In this document: positions 35,950 to 48,314 of the stretch, one piece after another
Layout: each line of letters starts with the position of its first letter
Position numbering within the stretch: position 1 is the first letter of the stretch
Assembly: GCF_037975245.1 (NCBI RefSeq)
Contig: NC_092579.1
Span: 18,498,678-18,562,677, forward strand
DNA: 64,000 nt
Reading direction: 5' to 3'
Source of the DNA: Apostichopus japonicus
Taxonomy: Eukaryota > Echinodermata > Holothuroidea > Aspidochirotida > Stichopodidae
Notes under the pieces: generated by a model
Told to the model about the DNA's origin: nothing
Seen by the model: the letters and a program-made list of their open reading frames with translations, nothing else
Database searches by the model: none
Made by a program: the position numbers and the translations under genes

Positions 35950-36330
35950 AATTTAAATCGACATATACAAATTTAAATCGATGATAAGTAAAATAAATCG
36001 GTATATGTCAATTTAAATCGACATTTACCAGTTTAAATCGATGATATGTCGAATTAAATCGGTATATGTCAATTTTAATCGACATATACCAATTTAATTC
36101 GACTTATACCAGTTTAAATCGACATATACCGATTTTAAATCGACATATAGCACTTTAGATCGATGATATGTAAAATAATTCAGTATATGTCAATTTAAAT
36201 CGACATCTACTAGTTTAAATCGATGATATGTCTAATTAAATCGGTAGAAGTCAATTTCCGTGAACTTATACCAGTTTCTAGCAACTCAAATTGACATAAA
36301 CCTATTTAAATCGACATATCATCGATTTAG
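35950..36330. repeat. Palindromic AT-rich satellite, unit 2 copy
   Basis: About 380 bp of AATTTAAATCGACATATACC-type monomers in mixed orientation. It follows the FUT 3' flank directly. Confidence 0.9.
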
Positions 36331-36606
36331 CTCATTAACATATTCCAAATCCCGATTTCGCTTATGATTGACATGTGTAGATATACATCACGTGTAGTCA
36401 GCTGTCACGGTGAACAGTCTCAGCAGAGTCTATGATTGCAAACTGATGCATGAAATGTTTTTTTCACAAGGTTGTCGGTGTGCAGTGTTTGAAGGTGTGA
36501 ATATAATATGCAATGTTTGTTTTTTTACAAGCACGAGACAGGTGTCGGCGAGGTGTAGTTAGTTTTAATTGTGCTGTATCCACTTTACAGCACAGTAGTC
36601 ACTGCA

Positions 36607-36802
36607 ATCGCTCAGTCTCGGCCTTTTGGCTAAGATCATGTGTAGTATCTGTTCTTTTCGAGGGGAATGGTGATGCACACCTGACGATGATCACACAGTC
36701 ACAGTCCCGATGCAAGGGGACTGGGGTTAGAAGCGGATCAGTCGTTCAGTAGTTTGGTTTTCGTGCCCAGGTTCTTTCCTTGGCGACTTTTTCTTAAAAA
36801 GT
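36607..36802 (+). mobile_element. U2-snRNA-headed SINE-like element, unit 2 copy
   Basis: The first ~50 nt resemble the 5' end of U2 snRNA: atcgct, then CGGCCTTTTGGCTAAGATCA, then TGTAGTATCTGTTCTT including the branch-point-pairing GTAGTA. One change is fixed in all copies (gatcaTg where U2 has gatcaAg). After that the body is unrelated to U2 and includes a perfect 7-bp hairpin CAGTCCC/GGGACTG (36702-36723). The right flank is atctctgta (36803); the left repeat is shortened here. Confidence 0.75.
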
Positions 36803-38086
36803 ATCTCTGTATAAATCAGTTGACATAGTGTAAAACGGTCGATTTTGTTGATGGCAATGTAAATGGACTTATTTGAAAATTCATACTCAATTTTGAAGGC
36901 GACTTCCCCGCTGTCTACTAGATTGAGTTTGGCCTCATGACACTTTCATAATTGCTCGATGTATTCTAATTGGCAGATCAGTGTTTGACATGGATCCCAC
37001 TGTACCCCTTACATATCAAAGTTAGAAATAAAAATTATATCATTAAAAGAAATATAAATAATTTGACAGCGTCAAGTCAAATCTCTAATAGCCCTGTATT
37101 TAACCGCTCCACCTGAACTGCAATAAGGTGTTGCTGATGTTTGAACAAGTTGTAGCCGGCGAAGCTGTTTTGCTCCTCAGCGACAGCTAATATATACATA
37201 TTACGTGACACATAATAGTCTAAAATAAAGCACATTTCATGTTTCTCAATACCGTACATACTTCAGGAGGGAAAAATGTCATGATACGTCGATAGAATTT
37301 CATGTCAGAGCTTATAATCGGTTGCATATTTGTATATGAGACGTACGGCAGGCTGCTAATGAAACGATGCGATGCTTGCGACTATCAGCTCTTTTTCCAA
37401 GACCAATTGCAAATTGAAAACGCCAGGCCTAAAACTATATTCTTTACTTCCATAGTAATACGACTATATTGCAGGAGAAATATCACGTTTTAGACAAAAC
37501 TGCCATATCATTGACGAATGTCACGATATGTGTGACTCACCGCGGACAATATCAGTTGTTATCAAAATTTGGATACTTCGCAAACCTGATACAGGTATTA
37601 ACGATTATCTATGATAATCTTCATCACAATAACCATGCATTTGATAATGAAATAGAAAAGGGCTGTTAATATAGGGAGAAACGCATCTAGAGAAGAACAA
37701 TTAAGTTAAAGGAAAACTTCCCTCCAATTATTACATCTCCGCTTCTAGTCAGACGGGGATTGTTAATTTTATATTCGTTACCGTTACCGTTTCTCTTGCA
37801 GCTGATTCGGAAACACTTCAACTTATTTGAAACAAACAGCTCGAAGCGCTTCCTTAATACCGTTATCAGTTAGAAGATGTAAGCATAATATACTGCTGCA
37901 TGAGAGTACAATTATTATCCCGATCACTTCTACTAGGAGTGTGACGTTGGACAGCTTAAAATTAACGAAGACCTTTCTAGGTCAAGTGTTATTCAAACGG
38001 TGTCATTTGACAAGACGGCCACAGTATTGCAGTTTATTCGTTTATTCGTAATGAGTTGGAAATCCGGAACAGTGAATAAACTTCCA

Positions 38087-38157
38087 GCCTCCACCTAGAT
38101 TCGAACTCGGGCCTCCCGCTTTATTTGCGGACACCCTAACCACTAGGCTATGGACGC
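38087..38157 (-). tRNA. tRNA-like sequence, unit 2 copy
   Basis: Same 71-nt sequence as at 30134, with ccggg changed to cctag in the T-stem, so the T arm is weaker. Same odd AAATAAA anticodon loop. Confidence 0.4.
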
Positions 38158-38955
38158 TGATTGTATGTCCAGAGGTTCGAAACCGGTAAGAAAGGTCGTA
38201 ATTTCACTGTCGGCGTGTGTCACCTGTATCGAAAAATCCTAGTTCTGTTTTGGTGAAATATTTGTTACAACAGCTAAATGGTTTTCTGCAGTATGTGAGT
38301 TATTAACAGTTTAAATCAATTACAGAACATTTTGTGAAATTAAAAATAAACTTAATTGAATAAACCCAAATCACTTTAACTTACACGTCATCGCGATCTG
38401 CTTTTTCATAAAAGTTTTAAAGTTTTTGTTGACAAGCAATTAATTAAATCCATTTTAGTGTGTATCGCAATAACATTTTCATATGCGACATAAGTCAAAT
38501 ATCCACTTCCTAACCATACACTTACTTCCTCTTCCTAACCAAAGTCTGCTTTCGTAGCAGGTTCATTAAAAGTTCCAAAAAAGGTCCAAAAAAGGTCCAT
38601 TTTGGCCTACGACTTTTCAATTCGTGTGTGAATATTTAGTTGTAATTATGAGCAGGAAATAGAGGCTTTTCTTTCGCAACTTGACGATGCTGTGCAGCAT
38701 GATCACGTTCCCATATATTAATCAGTCACATTTATTTTATTCCCTTTGTATGTCTTTGATATCTTGTTAACTCAATTTATTCATAAAGGCCTTTTACTTA
38801 CCCGAAGGAAATTTCACGGTTGCCTATTTCCGGCAATTTGAAACAAGTAGATTTTGTATGCATTCATCGAAAACAAGTGTGAATTATTTTCCTTAGTTCT
38901 TGATGTTATTGCCAATACGCATAATCACACCGCAATGGGATTTTGGTTTGCTTTG

Positions 38956-39087
38956 ATGGAACGAATCAGGGTATGGAAGGTGAGTTGGTTTCTTATTCTT
39001 CTTTTCAGCGGACAAAGTGCTATGCAAGCTGAAAAAGACAAACTTATAATGCCAAATCCATACTCGTTTGAACCAAAAGAACAGTAA
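38956..39087 (+). CDS. Putative small secreted peptide ORF, unit 2
   Basis: A 43-residue frame: basic start MERIRVWK, hydrophobic core WFLILLF, possible cleavage after AMQA, then an acidic/proline-containing tail ending FEPKEQ. The signal-peptide look is what I see; function and expression are unknown. The hydrophobic core is encoded by a pyrimidine-rich run ending in cag, which could instead act as a splice acceptor. Confidence 0.25.
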   Translation: MERIRVWKVSWFLILLFSGQSAMQAEKDKLIMPNPYSFEPKEQ

Positions 39088-39174
39088 AGCAGGACAGGAC
39101 AGAACGGAACGGAACAGGAACAAAACATAACACTCACAAACAGCAAACCGCATGGAAGTTTCTACTGTATAATG

Positions 39175-39178
<4 letters not shown>

Positions 39179-39220
<42 letters not shown>
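39179..39220. repeat. (TA)n microsatellite, unit 2
   Basis: About 21 TA dinucleotides; the equivalent tracts are shorter at 54259 and near 31223. A length-variable site between units. Confidence 0.95.
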
Positions 39221-39221
<1 letters not shown>

Positions 39222-40747
39222 TGAAACTTCACAATTCAAGCTATATATGGTACTGTACGTTGTTATGAAGTTTTGTATCAAATGACTTCACAATATTTAC
39301 CAAAATCAACACCAAATGTTGTGTTTAAAAGCAGTTCTGGTGTGGAATAACTCCCGGGTGGTCTCTCATTAATTATGTGTTTGTTTGAATATTCTTCAAA
39401 ATATCAATTGGAAATTGTTTATGGTTTAAGCTGACAGTGGTATATAGAGAACGATCCAATGGTCAATTCAGAATTAATATAGCATTATGACGTATATAAC
39501 CAATGACCTTTCAGAGCAACAACGAACATTCTGTACGAACGGAAATATATACACAAGTAAAATTACATATAAATTAAAACGTATGGGATACAATAATTCA
39601 ATTTACCTCTGCAAACAACATTCCCAAATCAGAATTGTAGAAATTCGTATTCCTGTTGGAAAATATGACCTACATTTTAATGTTCAACTTTTTTTTCAAC
39701 CTAGTGTTGAGTATATACGGAACCATGATAACCTGACAAGTATGTACAAAGTCCTATACTAATAATTCAATTCATTTCAACTTTATTTCAACTATTTCTC
39801 ACAGTATAAACAAGACCACGTGACCATATATACCGTATAGTTATCATACAAAGAATGACCAATACAATATATAGATATTTACAGAATGATTGAAGAGATT
39901 CTTTGGAAAGCTATTATATGTGATACCATGTGAGGACTTTTCTTGTAAAAAGAAGAAGGCAGGGAGAACCTGGAATTAGTAATTGGATTGTTACAACAAT
40001 TGACACTTCTGATTCTATCTCCGGAATATTAAAGTTTCTACTCAATCCACAAAGGTTATCAAGAAGATACGACAATAATTTGCGTTGTATACCATGACCC
40101 TGGGAAATAAATGCACCAGGCTTGTGTATTCTTATTTCAAGGGCACATACAATGGTTGCGTTTCAACCTGCAGTGAGATTTCACGTTAAATATACTTTCC
40201 CCACATTGCACTCTCTATATTCAAATATTGTTGTTTTTAACTGTCTCAGCTATTTTTATATAGACATATTCTCTCTACGGAAAGGGCGCATGTGATGTAA
40301 ATGTGACGGGTTTGAGGTCTACTAAACCCCACTCCCACCTCCCCCAAATACAAAATTAGTTATTAACGTGTCTGGCATATCGCAGTTTGGAGAGTTTCGT
40401 GACCGACGTTATGGGCACATATGAAACTCATAACGATCGTTTATCACGTTATTTTGAATGTTTCGCTGTCCGTACTCCTTTAAAGGTATGTTGAAGCTTA
40501 ATACTCTTTCAGTATATTTTTTATTATAATAAATATTGTATATGATCTATCACATAAGCCAACGGTCCTATCTGAGCTGGACTGTTGGGCTTTTTAACAC
40601 AATACCCCGCAACTCGTATTCTAAAATCGCTCCGGTATTGACTCCATGATAGGCCAAGTCCCACACAAAGACTTTTCACGTAACGATACTTTCATATGGA
40701 TACTTTCATAGCACTACGGTAACTACTGAGACGTGTGTGAGTATTCT

Positions 40748-41703
40748 AAGTTGAATGAAATATTATATCGTTATGTTATTAAGACGTAATGTGAGTTTAT
40801 TTTGTGAAGTGTTTCTATATCTAGGGTTCTACTTATTTTTTATTTATAGTATTCAGTCCTAAGATCTTAGAGTGTTTCGTGTACCAACAGTAGGGGTGGT
40901 TTGAACAACAGGCTAGTGAAATTAATAACTAGCCTTCCTGTCAGAGACGTACCCGTTTGTAAATAAGGGCGCTATGGAAGAATAGTTGTCGCTACTGGAT
41001 AATTTGATATTATATTATATGTTTATACCACTCAACTACAGTGATTCAACTGGTGTGTGAATGCGTATAAACTGGCTTAATTAAGAAGGGAAGTTAGAAA
41101 TAGCCTAATCGTAGTCCAGTATTGCTTTCTAGTGGATATATATGTAGAGTTTTCAATAATGCATATAATGTAGTGTTTCTATATCTGTGGTTCTACTTAT
41201 TTGTTTATAGTCTTCAGTCCTAAGATCTTAGAGTGTTTCGTGTACCAACAGTAGGGGTGGGTGGTTTGAACAACAGGCTAGTGAAGGTGATTAATAGCCT
41301 TGAGTCCTGTCAGGGACGTCCCCGTTTGTAAATAAGGGCGCTATAGAAGAATAGTTCTTGTTACTGGATAACTTATGATATTATATTATATGTAGGCTAT
41401 ATACCACTCGACGACAGTGATTCTATACTGGTGTGTGAATGCGTATAAGCTGGCTTAAGAATAACTGTCGATAAGGACATATTACCCAAGTGTTATGATT
41501 GTGCAGATCGAGTGTACTCCTGGTGGTTTGAATCTGACAATTTACACAGAATTACTACTTTTTATAGGCAAGCCAAGCCGTAAATAAGGAATGAATGTGT
41601 AGCAAGTGGTATGACAGATATATATTAAATTAATAAAGATTGATATTAACCAAGACAATTCCACTTCACGGCTTATTCCATATTTCAATATCATGTTGAA
41701 TAG
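40748..41703. mobile_element. Insertion upstream of truncated copy 3, with ~280-bp direct repeats
   Basis: Homology to the other FUT upstream regions stops after gtgtgagtattct (40747). Two imperfect direct repeats follow: 40808-41080 and 41172-41459 (agtgtttctatatct...gcgtataa.ctggcttaa). Between them lies a piece that does belong to the unit (about 41086-41163, matching 32876-32950). The right part runs through aataaagattgatatt (near 41630) to tag at 41701-41703, where the FUT coding sequence begins abruptly. The pattern recalls LTR-like repeats, but no LTR termini or primer-binding site is recognised. Confidence 0.5.
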
Positions 41704-42810
41704 TGGAATGATACTTTATCTGCCGCCATATTTTCTTGTAATTCCTATTGGGTAACTGGCAGAAATCAGTTTCCGAGAACTTTCGAATGTCCGCATACAG
41801 ATAAAAGAATATCTTTTACTGCATCAATAGAAGTTGAAAGCGCTATCAAAGATGTAGATGTGGTCATATTTGCTGCTGATGTAAACAGCACTGTCTGGGA
41901 GAAAGCTATGGCTGTCCGCACACCTCATCAAGTGTGGGTTTACAGCACTTCTGAGAGCGCTAAACACTCTCCACACGTGAGAGAAATATTGAAGGAGGGC
42001 AAGGGCGGGACACGCTTCTTGGGATTCAATGGATACAAATTCAACATGTCCTTCAGTTACCATTCTAAATCTGAAGTCGTAGCTCCGTTTGGGGAATACA
42101 TTCCATTCAAAGAGAAACTAACCACGAATATGGCAAATATAAATGCGAAACGGCGAGCGAAGAAGATGGTCGCTTGGGTTAGCAGTCACTGTTATCCAGC
42201 TTGGAATAGAACAACTTTCGTTCATGATCTTGCCAAACTGGTCCCTGTAGATACCTATGGAGCTTGTGGCACAAAGACACACTTACCTCATGATAAACAT
42301 ACCGTATTATTGCTTCAAAAATACAAATTTTACATTGCTTTTGAAAACAATTGTTGCTCGGATTACATTACTGAGAAGTTTTGGAAGGCTTTGGCGAAGT
42401 TAAAGCTGGTACCAATTGTGGTTGGAGCTTCGAAGGAGGACTATCAGCGAGTCGCTCCACCACATTCCTTTATTTACGCTGACGACTTCGACTCTGTAAG
42501 AGAGTTGGCAAGATATATTCGTAAAGTCGCAACAAATAAAACTTTGTACAACCAATATCATCATTGGAGGCAGATGGGTAAAGCAGTGCTTTATACGAGT
42601 TCTCGAGTTAATCCATTTTCGTCGACCGAAGGAGCGTGTGCACTTTTAAATTTCTTAGAAGAGAATGCTTGGAAGGGGCATCAGTCGTTAAGAATGCGCA
42701 TTGATCCCTTTGGACCAGATTGGTTAGGCAGTTGTGGTTTGTGTGGTAAACATGAATGGATGACTACATATGAACGTAATACAGTCACCGAAACCTTTGA
42801 ACCAATGTAA
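41704..42810 (+). pseudogene. 5'-truncated alpha-1,3-fucosyltransferase-like copy 3
   Basis: Homology to copy 2 begins at codon aat (41707), equivalent to about residue 80; everything before (tail, membrane anchor, stem, 5' leader and splice acceptor) is replaced by unrelated DNA. A TAG at 41701-41703 closes the frame on the left. From there the frame is intact to the normal stop, 368 codons, with all GT10 motifs (YIAFENN, DYITEK, VPIVVG). No ATG occurs until the Met of EKAMAVR (about 41890). The full catalytic region without an anchor means either a pseudogene or, if a new upstream exon supplies a start, an enzyme with a different targeting signal. The few differences from copy 2 show the truncation is recent. 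ATTAAA at 42959 is conserved. Confidence 0.8.
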
Positions 42811-44219
42811 CGAATAGTTTATTCTAAGGAAAGCGATTTCCTCAACACCAGAGACTTGGTGGTTGATAACAGACAATTAAGTATCTTTTTTAGAGTGAGG
42901 TTTGTCTCTGGCAATGTTCGGGGGTTTTCTTGAGATGGGGGTGTACTTAACTTACTCAATTAAAGCACATAGAGGAGTGGGAAAGGGGGCTACGTTTTCG
43001 CCTGAAAGTTCAGCTTTAGGGCTACTAGTTTTTGTTATATAATATTAATGACACCAACTTATGATTACATCATTCGATTCGATTATACATTTCTATGTTT
43101 AAAGGTTTCTTCTGTAAAGATAACGGATTTGTAGAGCAGTACAATGACTGCATACACTCTGTATCTGTATCCTTTTATTACAGCACTATCTTAATCTATG
43201 TGTTGCCAAATTACAAATGAGGTTAATTAATCTTCCTGGACTGGTTCGTATCTATAAATGTAGGTAGCTTACAGGAGGTGTCAACTTCTTGCTAGAGAGC
43301 TGGCACCATTATAGCCAGTCTGTCCAGTATGAAAATGCAAGCATTGTTTGCTTTACCTCGCAGAGGATTAAAACGATTGGTTGGAGTCCACCTCTGTCAT
43401 TAATTTTACCACAACACAATTCCACATTGTCACATTCTGCTAAGAAGAACAAAGGAAATGAATTTAACAACAATGATAAAAAGGGCAGTAAACGATTGAC
43501 CAATCTTAGCTTAAATTCTAACAAATTTAAGTCAAAGCCACTTACCCCAAAATGTGTGTGGGTGTGTGTGTTGGGGGGGGGGGGGGGCATTATCCAATAA
43601 CTATTTTTGCAAATTTTAGAAAATAATAAGCGAATGAGAGATTGTATACTATCGAAAAATTCTACAAACTTTATACTAAATTTGAAAAGTTACTACAAAC
43701 CTATACATGTTTCGAAAAATGTTCAGACTGAAATGTGTAGTGATAAGCGTAAATGATACGTACTCATCTAGATTTGAAAATTCTCATCCTTTTTTTATGA
43801 ACAAACATATATATTTAATATCGGAGCTGGAATTCTGATCAGATCAGTTTAGGCTTTGACTTGTATTCCGATTGCGTAGAGTTGATCTTTCTGTTGTTTG
43901 TTAATTAGTTCTTCTTAATATATTTATTATTTTGCTCCTTTGTATTTGATGTGTTTAGTAATCTTGTTTGATTTTGCTGCTATAAGATCACATTGGAAAT
44001 AAAATGTGGGTAATATATGTACACATTTCTTTGTGTAAACAAAGTATTCATGTACAGTCCTTTTGTTTCCTTTGTGTGGAAGCAAGTAATTTTAAGTGAA
44101 TTTTACTGTGGAAAAAGTACAACTGCCGCTGGAAATATGTTTCTAGGGAGACGGTTCAATCAGATCCTACTGTAGCAAATTATACTCTACGTTGATTTTA
44201 CTACGACTTTGAATATAAG

Positions 44220-44600
44220 TAATTTAAATCGACATATACAAATTTAAATCGATGATAAGTAAAATAAATCGGTATATGTCAATTTAAATCGACATTTACC
44301 AGTTTAAATCGATGATATGTCGAATTAAATCGGTATATGTCAATTTTAAGCGACATATACCAATTTAATTCGACTTATACCAGTTTAAATCGACATATAC
44401 CGAGTTTAAATCGACATATAGCACTTTAGATCGATGATATGTAAAATAATTCGGTATATGTCAATTTAAATCGACATCTACTAGTTTAAATCGATGATAT
44501 GTCTAATTAAATCGGTAGATGTCAATTTCCGTGAACTTATACCAGTTTCTAGCAACTCAAATTGACATAAACCTATTTAGATCGACATATCATCGATTGA
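44220..44600. repeat. Palindromic AT-rich satellite, unit 3 copy
   Basis: Same monomers and near-identical arrangement as 35950-36330. Confidence 0.9.
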
Positions 44601-44885
44601 GCTCATTAACATATTCCAAATCCCGATTTCGGTGATGATTGACATGTGGAGATACATCACGTGTAGTCACCTGTCACGGTGAACAGTCTCAGCAGAGTCT
44701 ATGATTGCAAACTGATGCATGAAATGTTTTTTTCACAAGGTTGTCGGTGTGCAGTGTTTGAAGGTGTGAATATAATATGCAATGTTTATTTTTTTTTAAA
44801 GCACGAGACAGGTGTCGGCGAGGTGTATTTAGTTTTAATTGTGCTGTATCCACTTTACAGCACAGTAGTTACTGCAATCTCTGCA

Positions 44886-45081
44886 ATCGCTCAGTCTCGG
44901 CCTTTTGGCTAAGATCATGTGTAGTATCTGTTCTTTTCGAGGGGAATGGTGATGCACACCTGACGATGATCACACAGTCACAGTCCCGATGCAAGGGGAC
45001 TGGGGTTAGAAGCGGATCAGTCGTTCAGTAGTTTGGTTTTCGTGCCCAGGTTCTTTCCTTGGCGACTTTTTCTTAAAAAGT
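44886..45081 (+). mobile_element. U2-snRNA-headed SINE-like element, unit 3 copy
   Basis: 196 bp, the same length as the unit 2 copy. Flanked by atctctgca (44877-44885) and atctatgta (45082-45090), a likely target-site duplication with later changes. Confidence 0.75.
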
Positions 45082-46343
45082 ATCTATGTATAAATCAGTT
45101 GACATAGTGTAAAACGGTCGATTTTGTTGATGGCAATGTGAATGGACTTATTTGAAAATTCATACTCAATTTTGAAGGCGATTTCCCCGCTGTCTACGAG
45201 ATTAAGTTTGGCCTCATGACACTTTCATAATTGCTCGATGTATTCTAATTGGCAGATCAGTGTCTGACATGGATCCCACCGTACCCCTTATATATCAATG
45301 TTAGAAATAAAAATGAAATCATTAAACGAAATATAAATAATTTGACAGCGTCAAGTCAAATCTCTAATAGCCCTGGATTTAACTTCACCTGAACTACAAT
45401 TAGGTATTGCTGATGTTTGAACAAGTTGTAGCGAAGCTGTTTTGCTCCTCAGCGACAGTTAATATATACATATTAGGTGACACATAATAGTCTAAAATAA
45501 AGCACATTTCATGTTTCTCATTACCGTACATACTTCAGGAGGGAAAAATGTCATGATACGTCGATAGAATTTCATGTCAGAGCTTATAATCGGTTGCATA
45601 TTTGTATATGAGAGATACGGCAGGCTGCTAAGATAAACGATGCGATGCTTGCGACTATCAGCTCTTTTTCCAAGACCAATTGCAAATTGAAAACGTCAGG
45701 CCTAAAACTATATTCTTTACTTCCATAGTAATACGACTATTGTGAAGGAGAAATATCATGTTTTGGACAAAACTGCCATATCATTGACGTATGTCACGAT
45801 ATGTGTGACTCACCGCGGACAATATCAGTTGTTATCAAAATTTGGATACTTCGCAAACCTGATACAGGTATTAACGATTATCTATGATAATCTTCATCAC
45901 ACAATAACCATTTGATAATGAAATAGAAAAGGGCTGTTAATATAGGGAGAAACGCATCTAGAGAAGAACAATTAAGTTAAAGGAAAACTTCCCTCCAATT
46001 ATTACATCTCTGTTTCTAGTCAGACGGGGATTGTTAATTTTATATTCGTTACCGTTACCATTTCTCTTGCAGCTGGTTCGGAAACAGTTCAACTTATTTG
46101 AAACAAACAGCTCGAACCGTTATCAGTTAGAAGATGTAAGCATAATATACTGCTGCATGAGAGTACAATTATTATCCCGATCACTTCTACTAGGAGTGTG
46201 ACGTTGGACAGCTTAAAGTTAACGAATACCTTTCTAGGTCAAGTGTTATTCAAACGGTGTCATTTGACAAGACGGCCACAGTATTGCCGATTATTCTTTT
46301 ATTCGTAATGAGTTGGAAATCCAGAACAGTGAAAAAACTTCCA

Positions 46344-46414
46344 GCCTCCACCGGGATTCGAACTCGGGCCTCCCGCTTTATTTGCGGACACCCTAACCAC
46401 TAGGCTATGGACGC
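46344..46414 (-). tRNA. tRNA-like sequence, unit 3 copy
   Basis: Identical in layout to 30134-30204, with the intact ccggg T-stem and the unusual AAATAAA anticodon loop. Confidence 0.45.
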
Positions 46415-48314
46415 TGATTGTATGTCCAGTGGTTCGAAACCGGTAAGGAAGGTCGTAATTTCACTGTCGGCGTGTGTCACCTGTATCGAAAAATCCTAGT
46501 TCTGTTTTGGTGAAATATTTGTTGCAGCTAAATGGTTTTCTGCAGTATGTGAGTTATTAACAGTTTAAATCAATTACAGAACATTTTGTGAAATTAAAAA
46601 TAAACTTAATTGAATAAACCCAAATCACTTTAACTTACACGTCATCGCGATCTGCTTTTTCATAAAAGTTTTAAAGTTTTTGTTGACAAGCAATTAATGA
46701 AATCCATTTTAGTGTGTATCACAATAACATTTTCATATGCGACATAAGTCAAATATCCATACCATATATATTCCTAACCATCCACTACCTCTTAATTCCT
46801 AACCAAAGTCTGCTTTCGTAGCAGGTTCATTAAAAGTTCCAAAAAAAGGTCCATTTTGGCCTACGACTTTTCAATTCGTGTGTGAATATTTTGTTGTAAT
46901 TATGAGCAGGAAATAGAGGCTTTTCTTTCGCAACTTGACGATGCTATACAGCATGATTACGTTCCCATACATTAATCAGTCACATTTATTTTATTCCCTT
47001 TGTATGTCTTTGATATCTTGTTAACTCAATTTATTCATAAAGGCCTTTTACTTACCCGAAGGAAATTTCACTTTTCAAAATTGCCTATTTGCCTATATAA
47101 GGCAGGGAGAACCTGGAATTAGTAATTGGATTGTTACAACAATTGACACTTCTGATTCTATCTCCGGAATATTAAAGTTTCTACTCAATCCACAAAGGTT
47201 ATCAAGAAGATACGACAATAATTTGCGTTGTATACCACGACCCTGGGAAATAAATGCACCAGGCTTGTGTATTCTTATTTCAAGGGCACATACAATGGTT
47301 GCGTTTCAACCTGCAGTGAGATTTCACGTTAAATATACTTTCCCCACATTGCACTCTCTATATTCAAATATTGTTGTTTTCAATTGTCTCAGCTATTTTT
47401 ATATAGACATATTCTTTCTACGGAAAGGGCGCATGTGATGTAAATGTGACGGGTTTGAGGTCTACTAAACCCCACTCCCACCTCCCCCAAATACAAAATT
47501 AGTTATTAACGTGTCTGGCATATCGCAGTTTGGAGAGTTTCGTGACCGACGTTATGGGCACATATGAAACTCATAACGATCGTGCATCACGTTATTTTGA
47601 ATATTTCGCTGTCCGTACTCCTTTAAAGGTATGTTGAAGCTCAATACTCTTTCAGTATATCTTTTATTATATTAAATATTGTATATCATCTATCACATAA
47701 GCCAACGGTCCTATCTGAGCTAGACTGTTGTGCTTTATTCCACAATACCCCGCAACTCGTATTCTAATCTCGCTCCGGTATTGACTCCAGGATATAGGCC
47801 AAGTCCCACGCAAAGACTTTTCACGTAACGATACTTTCATACGTAATGGATAGCCTACTTTTATAGCACGATAACGGTAATCACCGAGACGTGTGTGAGT
47901 ATTCTGACAAACGTGTAATAAACGTGTAATAATTAAGCGTGGCATTGATTGTGGTCATATTGGTTTTCTCTAAACCTCTCTAAGGGAAGTTAAGAAATAG
48001 CTTAATGGTAGTCTAGTATTGCTGTCCAGTGGATATATATGTAGAGTCTTCAGTGATGCATACCAGTTATTTGAGCGTCTGATGAGTTACAATTAAACGA
48101 AATCAGTTCTAATTCAGTCTGTACAAATGAAGGGAAAATACACACATTAAACTCATAACGATCGTGTAGCACATTTCCGTAATGTTCGGCTCTCCTTACT
48201 TCTTTTCAGCATACTGGGAGTAAGGTCACATAAACCTATTTGATCTTTGTTGGAGGCGGCTGTGGTGTCAATCTATTTCATCTTTCGGTGGAGGTAGAAA
48301 AAAGGTATATCAAT

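Larger units (their letters stand above)
33001..41703. repeat. Segmental duplication unit 2
   Basis: About 8.7 kb: FUT copy 2, 3' flank with a G11 run (35313-35323) and AATAAA (35733), satellite (35950-36330), U2-headed element (36607-36802), tRNA-like sequence (38087-38157), small ORF (38956-39087), a TA tract, then the flank toward copy 3. The final ~950 bp (40748-41703) is an insertion not found before the other copies. Intervening stretches hold no recognised gene. Confidence 0.85.
41704..48110. repeat. Segmental duplication unit 3 (shortest)
   Basis: About 6.4 kb: truncated FUT copy 3, 3' flank with a G15 run (43573-43587), satellite (44220-44600), U2-headed element (44886-45081), tRNA-like sequence (46344-46414). 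It lacks about 1.1 kb present in units 1, 2 and 4, including the small ORF: the sequence jumps at about 47099 from gcctatttgcctatat to aaggcagggagaacc. The rest holds no recognised gene. Confidence 0.85.

Noticed and set aside
36607-36802. Genuine U2 snRNA gene
   Set aside because: Only the first ~50 nt resemble U2. The rest lacks a recognisable Sm site and U2 stem-loops III-IV, and the element has retroposon-like flanking repeats.
38965-39010. Tiny intron (gtgag...cttttcag, ~29 nt) within the small ORF
   Set aside because: Far shorter than animal introns. The acceptor-like end could still be used by a distant donor, but nothing shows it.
48240-48314. Upstream extension of FUT copies 4 and 5 by 25 codons
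   Set aside because: There is no ATG in this stretch. The downstream ATG aligns with copies 1 and 2 and directly precedes the membrane anchor.
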